This document shows, piece by piece, positions 1-6,802 of a stretch of 7,540 nucleotides of DNA. Both the position numbers and the translations under genes were made by a program. The stretch is from an uncultured Sphingobacteriales bacterium (lineage in GTDB: Bacteria; Bacteroidota; Bacteroidia; Chitinophagales; Chitinophagaceae), in contig CAMLFX010000115.1 of the NCBI GenBank assembly GCA_946479435.1, positions 1-7,540 on the forward strand, written 5' to 3'. The notes beneath the pieces were generated by a model that saw only the letters and a list, made by a program, of their open reading frames with translations, ran no database searches and had not been told where the DNA came from. Positions within the stretch are counted from its first letter, which is position 1; each line of letters opens with the position of its first letter.

Positions 1-927
1 AATGGTATTTGTGATAACCTGGTATGTGCCGTGTATTTATCGGCTATATGTCCTGTACTGGTAGCACCGGCTATGGATGAAGATATGTGGCTGCATGCAA
101 GTACACGGAATAACATACAGAAGATACGCAGTTATGGTAACCATACAATACCCGTGGTGCATGGCGAACTAGCCAGCGGATTGATAGGCGAGGGAAGGAT
201 GGCAGAGCCTGAAGATATTGTTACTCATATAAGTGAGTTCCTCGCAAAAAAATCTGATAAACCTTTAAAAGGGGTTGAAGCGTTAGTAACTGCGGGGCCT
301 ACTTATGAGCGTATTGATCCTGTACGTTTTGTAGGCAATTTCTCAACCGGTAAAATGGGCGTGGCTATCGCCGAGGCTTTGGCGGAAGAAGGGGCTAAGG
401 TTACATTGGTATTAGGCCCATCGCATTTGCAGGTTTATCATGCAGGTATCAATGTAGTAAAAGTAGAAAGCGCACAGGAAATGTATGATGCCTGCCTGAA
501 GGTTTTCCCTGCTACACAAATAGCTGTGCTGGCGGCGGCTGTCGCAGATTATCGCGCAGAAGAAACCGCACCTGAGAAAATAAAAAAGAAAGGTGAAACG
601 TTAGAGTTGAAACTGACGAAGAATAAAGATATACTGGCTACACTTGGCAGCATGAAAAAGCAAGGCCAATTTTTAACCGGCTTTGCACTGGAAACAAATA
701 ATGAAGTAGCAAATGCCAATGAGAAACTGAAAGCCAAGAACGCAGATATGATAGTGTTGAATACACTACGTGATGAGGGTGCAGGTTTTGGCTATGATAC
801 CAATAAGATAACTATCATTACAAAAGATGGGGACCAGCAGCGCTTGCCACTACAAAGCAAGCAGGAGGCGGCCCAGGCAATTGTGAATATAATTTTAGAT
901 AAAAGACATGCTGAAAAAACTGTTTAG
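1..927 (+). CDS. coaBC: CoaBC, bifunctional phosphopantothenoylcysteine decarboxylase / phosphopantothenate-cysteine ligase (5' truncated)
   Basis: Cytoplasmic enzyme making 4'-phosphopantetheine for coenzyme A: CoaB joins 4'-phosphopantothenate to cysteine using CTP, and CoaC decarboxylates the product with FMN. The frame is open from base 1, so the first roughly 90-100 residues (flavin-binding start of CoaC, with its catalytic His) lie outside; 308 residues remain. Visible CoaC signatures are NGICDNL (residues 1-7), PAMDEDMW (23-30) and GELASGLIGEGRM (55-67). The CoaB domain begins near residue 91 (ALVTAGPTYE) and carries the NFSTGKMG loop (Asn113), AAAVADYR, the lysine-rich EKIKKK (192-197) and the C-terminal KNADMIVLN/GFGYDTN region. 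The PAMN motif has Asp for Asn, and the clamp motif has Ser59 where E. coli Dfp has Cys; from memory both are usual in Bacteroidota. The last 20 bases overlap the next gene, so co-transcription is likely. Confidence 0.97.
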   Translation, partial: NGICDNLVCAVYLSAICPVLVAPAMDEDMWLHASTRNNIQKIRSYGNHTIPVVHGELASGLIGEGRMAEPEDIVTHISEFLAKKSDKPLKGVEALVTAGPTYERIDPVRFVGNFSTGKMGVAIAEALAEEGAKVTLVLGPSHLQVYHAGINVVKVESAQEMYDACLKVFPATQIAVLAAAVADYRAEETAPEKIKKKGETLELKLTKNKDILATLGSMKKQGQFLTGFALETNNEVANANEKLKAKNADMIVLNTLRDEGAGFGYDTNKITIITKDGDQQRLPLQSKQEAAQAIVNIILDKRHAEKTV

Positions 928-1825
928 TGTTGTAATGGTAATGTGTATAGTTGCCGGTGCCAACGCACAAGAGCTGCTATGCAAAGTGCGGGTAATGCAT
1001 GATAAGATAACCAACGTTGATAAAGAAGTGTTCAATGGTATGGAGCGCCAGATAACGGAATTTATAAACAACCGTAAATGGACTAACGACCAGTTTAACG
1101 TTGGTGAAAAAATTGAGTGTAACATACTAATGAATCTTACCAAGCACACCGAAGACGATGTGTATGAGGCTACATTGAATATACAGGCATCGAGGCCGGT
1201 ATTCAATTCGGGTTATATGTCACCAACTGTAAATTTTATAGATCGTGATTTTAAATTCCGCTATTCTCAGTTCACCCCCCTGCAATACAACGATAACCGT
1301 GTGAGTGGTAATGATGCATTAGCATCGAACCTGACAGCTACGCTAGCATATTATTGCTACCTTATCATAGGGCTGGACTATGATAGCTTTGAGGCTAATG
1401 GAGGTACCGACTATTTTAAGAAAGCGCAAAATATAGTGAACAATGCACCTGAGTCGGGCAATGTAATAACGGGCTGGAAGGCTGTAGAAGGTACCAAGAA
1501 CAGGTACTGGATAATAGACCAGTTGCTGAGCCCGAGGTTCACTACCTTCCGTTCAGTATGGTACCAGATGCACCGCATAGCGCTTGATAATATGTACAAA
1601 GCGCCGGAAGAATCGCGAAAGACTATATTGGAAAGCATAGCTAAGCTAAGCCAGTTGCAAAAAGATAATCCCGGTGCTATATTGATACAATTCTTCTTTA
1701 ATGCAAAGAGCGACGAGATAATGAGTATAATGGCGCAAGTACCTAAAGAGCAACGCGCCGTTTATGTAACCATGTTGCAGCAACTGGATGTACCCAATGC
1801 ACAGAAATATGCCGCCCTTAAGTAA
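908..1825 (+). CDS. porD: DUF4835 family secreted protein, PorD-like type IX secretion component
   Basis: A 305-residue protein with a Sec signal peptide: MLKK start, hydrophobic core to about residue 18, then AGANA before QE, giving probable signal peptidase I cleavage after residue 21. The mature N-terminus has no lipobox Cys, so it should be periplasmic or peripherally bound to the outer membrane. The rest is soluble, with no membrane helix. Family features are the VFNSGYMSPTVNF segment, the DRDFKFRYSQFTPLQYND segment, and a central stretch with LAYYCYLIIGLDYDSF. DUF4835 is normally encoded directly after coaBC, as here. Current annotation links the family to PorD, a partner of the SprA/Sov type IX translocon; that role is from recall, not visible in the sequence. 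The start overlaps the end of coaBC by 20 bases, suggesting translational coupling. The ATG choice is supported by the signal peptide starting immediately. Confidence 0.86.
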   Translation: MLKKLFSVVMVMCIVAGANAQELLCKVRVMHDKITNVDKEVFNGMERQITEFINNRKWTNDQFNVGEKIECNILMNLTKHTEDDVYEATLNIQASRPVFNSGYMSPTVNFIDRDFKFRYSQFTPLQYNDNRVSGNDALASNLTATLAYYCYLIIGLDYDSFEANGGTDYFKKAQNIVNNAPESGNVITGWKAVEGTKNRYWIIDQLLSPRFTTFRSVWYQMHRIALDNMYKAPEESRKTILESIAKLSQLQKDNPGAILIQFFFNAKSDEIMSIMAQVPKEQRAVYVTMLQQLDVPNAQKYAALK

Positions 1826-1833
1826 AGCCTCCA

Positions 1834-2196
1834 ATGAAGAATAGATATGTACTAATACTATTGCTTACTGCATTTATTACAGCATGCAGCAGTAGCAGTA
1901 AAGAACAGGCACCTATACCTATGCCGCAGATGGAAAAGATACTGACCGATTTGCACATGGCGGAAGTGTACAGCACCATGCTGGATACCGGCATTAACAG
2001 GCGTAATGAAAAAAATATCGATTCGCTGGCGGTGTTTTATAAGGACGTGCTAACGCACCATAAGGTAAGTGTAGCACAGTTTAAAGATGGCATGGCATGG
2101 TACAAAGCCCACCCCGGTGATATAGATAGCTGCTACAAACACATGATAGCTGAAGTAGCGCGCATGGAAGGCGCAGATACAACCGGTGTTAAGTAA
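1834..2196 (+). CDS. DUF4296 family lipoprotein
   Basis: A 120-residue predicted lipoprotein. MKNR is followed by a hydrophobic stretch and the lipobox ITAC, with the acylated cysteine at residue 18 followed by SSSSKEQ. The region after Cys lacks the clear acidic run of Bacteroidota surface-export signals, so a periplasm-facing anchor is more likely than surface exposure; this is inference. The mature part is small and largely helical. It matches the DUF4296 pattern: a PMPQMEKILTDLHMAEVY segment, then RNEKNIDSLAVFYKDVLTHHKVS, then a final YKAHPGDIDSCYKHM helix. Function is unknown. It begins 8 bases after the stop of the PorD-like gene and is the last gene of this rightward run. Only 4 bases separate its stop from the stop of the opposite-strand aminotransferase. 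Confidence 0.87.
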   Translation: MKNRYVLILLLTAFITACSSSSKEQAPIPMPQMEKILTDLHMAEVYSTMLDTGINRRNEKNIDSLAVFYKDVLTHHKVSVAQFKDGMAWYKAHPGDIDSCYKHMIAEVARMEGADTTGVK

Positions 2197-2200
2197 GCGA

Positions 2201-3391
2201 TCATTTCAAGTTGGATAGTGCGGTAGCCATACGTGTCATGGCTTCTTTCAGTTGCTCCATAGAGGTGGCAAACGAAATACGGATACAGTTGCTATTGCCG
2301 AAAGCACCTCCATTCACTGTGTTAATATGGCCTTTGTATAAAAGATACATGGACATGTCCACATCGTTCTGAACGATCATATCACCATCCGACTTGCCAT
2401 AAAAACTGGTAAGGTTAGGGAAGGCATAGAATGCCCCTTCGGGGCTATTGATATTTACGCCCGGCATTTTGCCAAGGGCATCAATAACAAAATCCCTTCG
2501 CTGGCGGAAGGCTTCGGTCATTTTAATGCTTGGCTCAAGCGAAGAAGTAAGGGCAACAATAGAAGCTCTTTGTGTGATGGAATTGGCGCCAGATGTAAAT
2601 TGCGCCTGCAGTTTTTCGCATGCTTGTACCAAGTCGGCAGGGGCGGCCATATAGCCCAGGCGCCAGCCGGTCATTGCAAAACCTTTCGACATTCCGTTTA
2701 TCAGCACAACCCTGTCGCGCAGTTCGGGAAACTGGGCTATGCTTTCATGCTTGCCTGTATAATTAATGTATTCATATATCTCATCGCTAATAATAGTGAT
2801 CTGCGGGTTGCGCTTGAAGACCTCAGCAAGATTTGCTAACTCCTGGCGCGAGTACACACTACCCGTTGGGTTGCAGGGCGATGAGAAGATGAATAGCCTG
2901 GTTTTAGGTGTTATGGCGGCTTCCAGCTTATCTGCTGTCAGTTTAAAGTCTGTTTCGAAATAGCAGGGAACAAATACATTTTTGCCTTCAGCAAAATCGA
3001 CCAGCGCACTATATGTAACCCAATATGGTGTAGGTATTATTACCTCATCTCCGGGGTTGATAATGGAAAGTATAGCATTGGCCAAAGCTTGTTTGGCCCC
3101 GGTTGATACAATGATCTCCTCGCGGCTATATTCCAGGTTGTTATCGCGCTTTAGCTTTTCGCAAATAGCATCCCGCAATTCGGGCAAACCGGCAACTGGT
3201 GTATATTTTGTATAGCAGTTGGCCATAGCTTCTGTGGCTGCGTTGCAAATATGCTCCGGTGTGCAGAAGTCGGGTTCGCCCAGGCTGAGATCAGTAATAT
3301 TAACTCCTTTCGCTCTCAGTTCGCGGCCAAGTTTGGCCATTTTTATAGTCTGGGGTTCTGCTATCAGATCCAGTCTTTGGGCTAATTGCAT
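2201..3391 (-). CDS. PLP-dependent class I aminotransferase, aspartate aminotransferase type
   Basis: A complete 396-residue fold-type I aminotransferase, the usual length for the family, cytoplasmic. Visible landmarks: LSLGEPDF (36-42) near the substrate entrance, STGAKQAL (96-103) for phosphate binding, TPYW with Tyr123 stacking on the cofactor, NPTG (174-177), SDEIYE with Asp203 pairing with the pyridine nitrogen, the Schiff-base Lys236 in NGMSKGFAMTGWR, Arg244, and Arg371 in CIRISFATS binding the substrate carboxylate. The layout fits the bacterial subgroup that includes Thermus-type aspartate aminotransferase (AspC/AspB names are used). The likely reaction is aspartate plus 2-oxoglutarate giving oxaloacetate plus glutamate, but substrate preference cannot be fixed from motifs alone, since related enzymes also use other acceptors. 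It appears monocistronic, with its own promoter element about 25 bases upstream. Confidence 0.95.
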   Translation of the reverse strand: MQLAQRLDLIAEPQTIKMAKLGRELRAKGVNITDLSLGEPDFCTPEHICNAATEAMANCYTKYTPVAGLPELRDAICEKLKRDNNLEYSREEIIVSTGAKQALANAILSIINPGDEVIIPTPYWVTYSALVDFAEGKNVFVPCYFETDFKLTADKLEAAITPKTRLFIFSSPCNPTGSVYSRQELANLAEVFKRNPQITIISDEIYEYINYTGKHESIAQFPELRDRVVLINGMSKGFAMTGWRLGYMAAPADLVQACEKLQAQFTSGANSITQRASIVALTSSLEPSIKMTEAFRQRRDFVIDALGKMPGVNINSPEGAFYAFPNLTSFYGKSDGDMIVQNDVDMSMYLLYKGHINTVNGGAFGNSNCIRISFATSMEQLKEAMTRMATALSNLK

Positions 3392-3415
3392 GTATTATTG
3401 GTGCTATTGGAACTG

Positions 3416-3423
3416 CAAAGCTA
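3416..3423 (-). promoter_or_regulatory. -7 promoter element TAGCTTTG of the aminotransferase gene
   Basis: On the minus strand this octamer matches the Bacteroidota sigma-A -7 consensus TAnnTTTG exactly and ends about 25 bases before the ATG, implying a leader of roughly 15-20 bases. The -33 side is weak: an ATTT lies 17 bases upstream rather than a clean TTTG. The position is sensible, in the 77-base gap between the receiver gene and the aminotransferase. Confidence 0.6.
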
Positions 3424-3468
3424 ATTAAGAAGCTGCTAATAAATGATAAAAATATAAACAGTTCTGCG

Positions 3469-3981
3469 CTACAGGCTGGCGTAAGCGCCAGTCATGTAAA
3501 GATATATAGCCAAAATAACGATAAGTACAATTACAACGGCTAAAAAAGCAATGGTTTTCCTATAAGCGCTGTTTATTGTATGTGCTTTGTGTAGTTCACT
3601 CACATTGTTCAGTATGTTTTCCATACGGGGAAAGGCAGCTTCGCCTTTTACCACATAATCGTAAGCGCCAAACTTCATGCTCTCCGTTGCCACGTCAATT
3701 TTATCTTGCCCCGATAGCATGATGACCTGCGTTTTAGGGTAGTGTTCCTTGAACTTTTTCAGTGCATCAACGCCATTCATAGCGTCTGCCTTATGGGCAT
3801 TCAGGTGATAATCCAGCACAATAATCTCAGGGTTGAGGTTCATGTTTTTCAGCGCGTCCTCAGCATTATCGTATATTTTAATGTTGTACAAAAAGCGTTC
3901 AGACAAATAATCTTTCAGCATTTCGTTTTGGATGGGTTCATCATCCACCAGGAACATATAACGGTTGCTTTGTGTAGCCAT
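3469..3981 (-). CDS. Receiver-domain protein with C-terminal transmembrane anchor (response regulator)
   Basis: A 170-residue protein with a CheY-like receiver over residues 6-130. It has the acidic pair Asp13-Asp14 (LVDDEP), the phospho-acceptor Asp57 (IIVLDYHL), Ser90 in IMLSGQ, the switch Tyr109 and the invariant Lys112 (YVVKG). After Asp57 the usual MPxMNG loop is lengthened to NAHKADAMNG, a variant I recall from Bacteroidota receivers. No DNA-binding or enzymatic output domain follows. Instead residues 143-162 form one strongly hydrophobic helix (TIAFLAVVIVLIVILAIYLY) preceded by positive residues (YRK) and followed by only eight residues. This predicts a tail-anchored protein with the receiver in the cytoplasm. 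It lies 113 bases downstream of the hybrid kinase gene on the same strand, making it a likely recipient of phosphate from that kinase's Hpt domain (inference). Output could be by protein-protein contact at the membrane. Confidence 0.92.
   Translation of the reverse strand: MATQSNRYMFLVDDEPIQNEMLKDYLSERFLYNIKIYDNAEDALKNMNLNPEIIVLDYHLNAHKADAMNGVDALKKFKEHYPKTQVIMLSGQDKIDVATESMKFGAYDYVVKGEAAFPRMENILNNVSELHKAHTINSAYRKTIAFLAVVIVLIVILAIYLYMTGAYASL
3476..3491 (-). other. Perfect hairpin at the 3' end of the receiver gene
   Basis: CTGGCG-CTTA-CGCCAG on the minus strand is a perfect 6-bp GC-rich stem with a 4-base loop, covering the last codons of the receiver gene (Gly-Ala-Tyr-Ala). A T-rich tract (TTTATATTTTTAT) starts only about 20 bases later, so this is not a standard intrinsic terminator. 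It may protect or help form the mRNA 3' end, or be a by-product of codon choice. Confidence 0.3.
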
Positions 3982-4004
3982 AGCTGTTAGGTTCTAATTT
4001 CGTA

Positions 4005-4012
4005 GAAAAATA
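4005..4012 (-). promoter_or_regulatory. Possible -7 element TATTTTTC of the receiver gene
   Basis: The minus-strand octamer differs from TAnnTTTG by its last base and ends 23 bases before the receiver ATG, the same spacing as the two clean -7 elements in this window. No convincing -33 TTTG is visible. The AT-rich context makes chance matches easy, so this is a weak call. Confidence 0.25.
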
Positions 4013-4027
4013 GAAAAAAATATTTAG

Positions 4028-4047
4028 AAATCATAAATAGATGATTT
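4028..4047. repeat. Inverted repeat AAATCAT-N6-ATGATTT in the kinase-receiver gap
   Basis: Perfect 7-base arms flank a 6-base spacer in the 113-base intergenic gap. On the minus strand the repeat is followed within a few bases by a run of seven Ts. Each arm has only one G/C base, so it would be a poor terminator stem. Its place just upstream of the possible receiver promoter also suits a dimeric regulator site. Either reading is tentative. Confidence 0.35.
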
Positions 4048-4094
4048 TTCATGTGTTTTGCGACAAGATTATAGGCATCAGCCATTTTTTTAAG

Positions 4095-6722
4095 CTATAC
4101 TATAGGCACTCTTAATTCCTCAAAAGCTTTGTTGCACACTTGTATCAGGTTGGCAACAAATTCGGGCATGCGGTGATGGTGTGCCGGTTCGCCTGCTGTT
4201 TGCTCTATGATAAATATTTTGCTGACCTCTTCCTTTACACCCATGTACGATAGTTGTGGTTTCAAAGAGTGTGCGGCAATTTTTATAGAGGGGTAGTCGT
4301 TATTTTTCAATGCCTGTTCGATATTGGTAAGCAAGCGTGGGCCATTTTCCAGGAACATACTAATGTATTTGTTCATTTTTTCGCTATTACCCTTAGTAAA
4401 TTGCTTTAGAAACTGCATATCTGTAACCTTATCGGGCAGTTGCAGAGGTTTGGGCTGGTTTACTGTTTCTTTTTTTTGCACTGTAGCCTGTGGCTGAATA
4501 CCGTGCAATACGTTGGTCATCTTCAATAGCAATTCGGTAGTATTGAAAGGTTTGGAGACATAAGCATCCATACCTGCGTCCAGGTATCTTTGCACATCTT
4601 CCTGAAACACGTTTGCCGTCATGGCTATTATTTTTACTTTGCCCTCGGGGGCAGGCAGGCTACGTATGGTTGTTGTAGCTGTCAGGCCATCCATTACCGG
4701 CATTTGAATGTCCATGAGTACTATATCATAGTGTTGCGATTGTACATGCTTTACAGCTTCCGCGCCATTTACTGCTATGCCGATACTGATACCTGGTATA
4801 GCCTCTTTCAACGTGTCTTCTGCTACCATACGGTTGAATTCATTGTCTTCAACCAATAACAATTTTACGTTTTTTAGTTTGTTTACTTCAGCCGGATTTA
4901 TTACCGTATCTGTATTCTGCTTTTCTTCCACGGTCGATTTACTAAATGGTATCACTACACTGAAAGTAGTGCCTCTGCCAGGTTCGCTTTTAACAGAAAT
5001 ATCGCCCTGCATTAAGGTAACCAGTTGTTTCGATATGGTGAGGCCAAGGCCCGTACCACCAAACTTCCGGGTAATATCGGTGCCTGCCTGGGTAAAGCTT
5101 TCAAATATCTTATCTACATATTCCGGGTCTATACCAATGCCTGTATCAACTACGTTGAACTGTACCCATATTTTATCATTGTCTGTTTTATATAAAACAG
5201 CATTTACATCAACATAACCCTGGTCGGTAAATTTGATAGCATTGCTGGCCAGGTTAATAAGCACCTGGTTAACACGCGTTGGATCGCCGATAAGATGGTG
5301 GGGTATCCCCTCATCTACTGATGTGCGGAATTCTATATCCTTTTCTTCTGCTTTCAGCATCAGCATATCGCGGATGCTTTGTATTATTTCGTTCGGCGCA
5401 AAATCTATTTGCTCTATAACTATTTTGCCGGCCTCAATTTTCGAGAGGTCGAGTATATCATTGATGATAACCAACAGGTTATCTGCCGAAAGGCGGATGG
5501 CATCCAGGTAACGAACCTGGTCAGGCCTTGGGTCTTTGCCCAATAATAAACGTGTCATACCCACGATTGCATTCATCGGTGTACGTATCTCATGGCTCAT
5601 ATTAGCCATGAACTGTTGCTTGAGGTTGGCTGTACGCTCCGCTACTTCCTTTTCTTTTTGTGCCAGTTCCAGCTGCTGGCGCGATTGCAGGTTTCGTAAT
5701 TTATTAAGCGTTGTTTGCTTGAATATTTCTTCTTTCAGCTTCTCATAAGCTTTCAGGTGATGGAATGCTTTAGGTATATCGCCCATCTTATCGTACAGCA
5801 GCGATAAGCCTTCGTGAACGCTCATTATATCGTGCTTACGGGTATATTCCCTTGCAAGGTCGAAGGCGGCGTTCATGTGCTGTAAAGCCTGCCTGAAGAT
5901 ACTTTCGTCCATCATCAGCCTGCCCATGTAGAAATGGCTGATGATCTGCACTTCTGCATTGCCCAGTGTTTCCGATTTTTCCAGTGCTTCTTTAAGGTAT
6001 TTGCGGGCGTTGTTGAAGTCCTGCATTTTATAGTACACTTTGCCCAGGCCACTGGTAGCCATTACATGCAATACGGTATCGGGTTCCGTATGTTTCAGGT
6101 TTTCTTCAAAGTATTGTAATGCTTCGCTGTATTGTTCTTGTTTGAAGTAAATATTGCCCAGAATGGTGTACAGCGAAGTAAGGCGGTGCATATCTTTCGC
6201 TTTCTCGAAAATAGGCAGGCAACGCAAGGCAAAATCAAGTGCATGCTCATAGTCATTCAAATCGTAATGAACGTAAGCAATACTGGCCAGGTTTACCGAT
6301 TGTGCTACTTCATCGCCCAGGGCTTCGTTAATAGCAAGTGCTTTCTCGAAATTATTCAGCGCATCGGCGAGGTCGCCACGGTCGCGATAGATATACCCCA
6401 GATTGTTGAGGATGCGTGCTTCCAGCGGTTTGTTCTTTATATCGCTGGCTATGGCCAATGCGCTTTGCAATATCTCTATACCATCGTCATACTCGCCCAG
6501 CTGCCAGTAGCACCAGCCTTTCAGGTTCATACCCCGACCCAGGCCTAAAGGATACCCGTGTTTTTCCGAGCGGGTTATTATTTCCTCGGCCATGTCCATA
6601 GCGCGCTCTACATCTATATTACGTATCTCCATCGCCATATCGACATAGGTATCGATACGTGCGTTTTCGTTGTGTATTGAATTGTAGAGTTGCTTTAGTT
6701 CAGTATATCTGGGTGTATCCAT
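4095..6722 (-). CDS. Soluble TPR hybrid histidine kinase with receiver and Hpt domains
   Basis: An 875-residue phosphorelay kinase without signal peptide or membrane helix, so cytoplasmic. Residues about 25-335 hold around seven tetratricopeptide repeats (clear ones near 64-97, 103-136, 143-176, 183-216 and 222-255), probably the sensing or partner-binding part. A charged coiled coil (335-370) leads into HisKA with the H-box MSHEIRTPMN (His377). The HATPase domain shows the N-box (Asn490, Asn494), G1 DTGIGI (526-531), the F-box around Phe540/Phe543, and G2 GGTGLGL (555-561). A receiver follows (Glu625-Asp626 pocket, phospho-acceptor Asp671 in LMDIQMPVMDG, Thr702, Lys724 in SKPF). A C-terminal Hpt domain has His818 in AHSLKPQLSYMG. 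All catalytic residues are present, giving an inferred path His377 to Asp671 to His818 to an external receiver. The best candidate recipient is the tail-anchored receiver encoded next. An intrinsic terminator ends about 30 bases before the start. Confidence 0.96.
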   Translation of the reverse strand: MDTPRYTELKQLYNSIHNENARIDTYVDMAMEIRNIDVERAMDMAEEIITRSEKHGYPLGLGRGMNLKGWCYWQLGEYDDGIEILQSALAIASDIKNKPLEARILNNLGYIYRDRGDLADALNNFEKALAINEALGDEVAQSVNLASIAYVHYDLNDYEHALDFALRCLPIFEKAKDMHRLTSLYTILGNIYFKQEQYSEALQYFEENLKHTEPDTVLHVMATSGLGKVYYKMQDFNNARKYLKEALEKSETLGNAEVQIISHFYMGRLMMDESIFRQALQHMNAAFDLAREYTRKHDIMSVHEGLSLLYDKMGDIPKAFHHLKAYEKLKEEIFKQTTLNKLRNLQSRQQLELAQKEKEVAERTANLKQQFMANMSHEIRTPMNAIVGMTRLLLGKDPRPDQVRYLDAIRLSADNLLVIINDILDLSKIEAGKIVIEQIDFAPNEIIQSIRDMLMLKAEEKDIEFRTSVDEGIPHHLIGDPTRVNQVLINLASNAIKFTDQGYVDVNAVLYKTDNDKIWVQFNVVDTGIGIDPEYVDKIFESFTQAGTDITRKFGGTGLGLTISKQLVTLMQGDISVKSEPGRGTTFSVVIPFSKSTVEEKQNTDTVINPAEVNKLKNVKLLLVEDNEFNRMVAEDTLKEAIPGISIGIAVNGAEAVKHVQSQHYDIVLMDIQMPVMDGLTATTTIRSLPAPEGKVKIIAMTANVFQEDVQRYLDAGMDAYVSKPFNTTELLLKMTNVLHGIQPQATVQKKETVNQPKPLQLPDKVTDMQFLKQFTKGNSEKMNKYISMFLENGPRLLTNIEQALKNNDYPSIKIAAHSLKPQLSYMGVKEEVSKIFIIEQTAGEPAHHHRMPEFVANLIQVCNKAFEELRVPIV

Positions 6723-6750
6723 TCTTTGAAAAGCTGTATGATATATAAAA

Positions 6751-6781
6751 TTAAAAATCCCCTGCCGTTCAGCAAGGGATT
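6751..6781 (-). terminator. Intrinsic terminator after the 2TM gene
   Basis: On the minus strand a 10-bp stem (AATCCCTTGC with GCAGGGGATT, one G-U pair) closes a 6-base loop TGAACG and is followed by TTTTTAATTTTA. It begins about 20 bases after the stop of the 2TM gene. The T tract lies only on the minus-strand exit side, so it acts leftward, separating the 2TM gene from the kinase gene. The kinase ATG is only about 28 bases beyond the first T run. Confidence 0.88.
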
Positions 6782-6802
6782 AAATATTATACTAAAAGTA
6801 AA

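Noticed and set aside
895..1206. 103-codon minus-strand frame over the coaBC/porD junction
   Set aside because: Antisense to two well-supported genes, Ser/Thr/Ile-rich shadow translation without family features.
2225..2243. AGCCAT-N7-ATGGCT as a terminator for the rightward operon
   Set aside because: Only a 6-bp stem with a 7-base loop, followed by a mixed TCTTTC tract, and inside coding sequence; too weak to annotate, kept only as a note.
3481..3669. Repeated GTAAGCGCC at 3481 and 3661
   Set aside because: Both copies encode Gly-Ala-Tyr in the receiver protein with the same codons; coincidence of codon use rather than a DNA repeat.
4073..4090. GGC-ATCA-GCC followed by ATTTTTTT on the + strand
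   Set aside because: A 3-bp stem is not stable and no + strand gene precedes it; the T run is the upstream A-rich tail of the kinase 3' end read in reverse.
4777..5217. 146-codon open frame on the + strand opposite the kinase
   Set aside because: It lies wholly inside the HATPase/receiver coding region on the other strand, which has every family motif; the translation is low-complexity and Ser/Thr-rich, as expected for an antisense shadow.
6132..6548. 138-codon open frame on the + strand opposite the TPR region
   Set aside because: Antisense to clear TPR repeats; no recognisable motif, start context or promoter.
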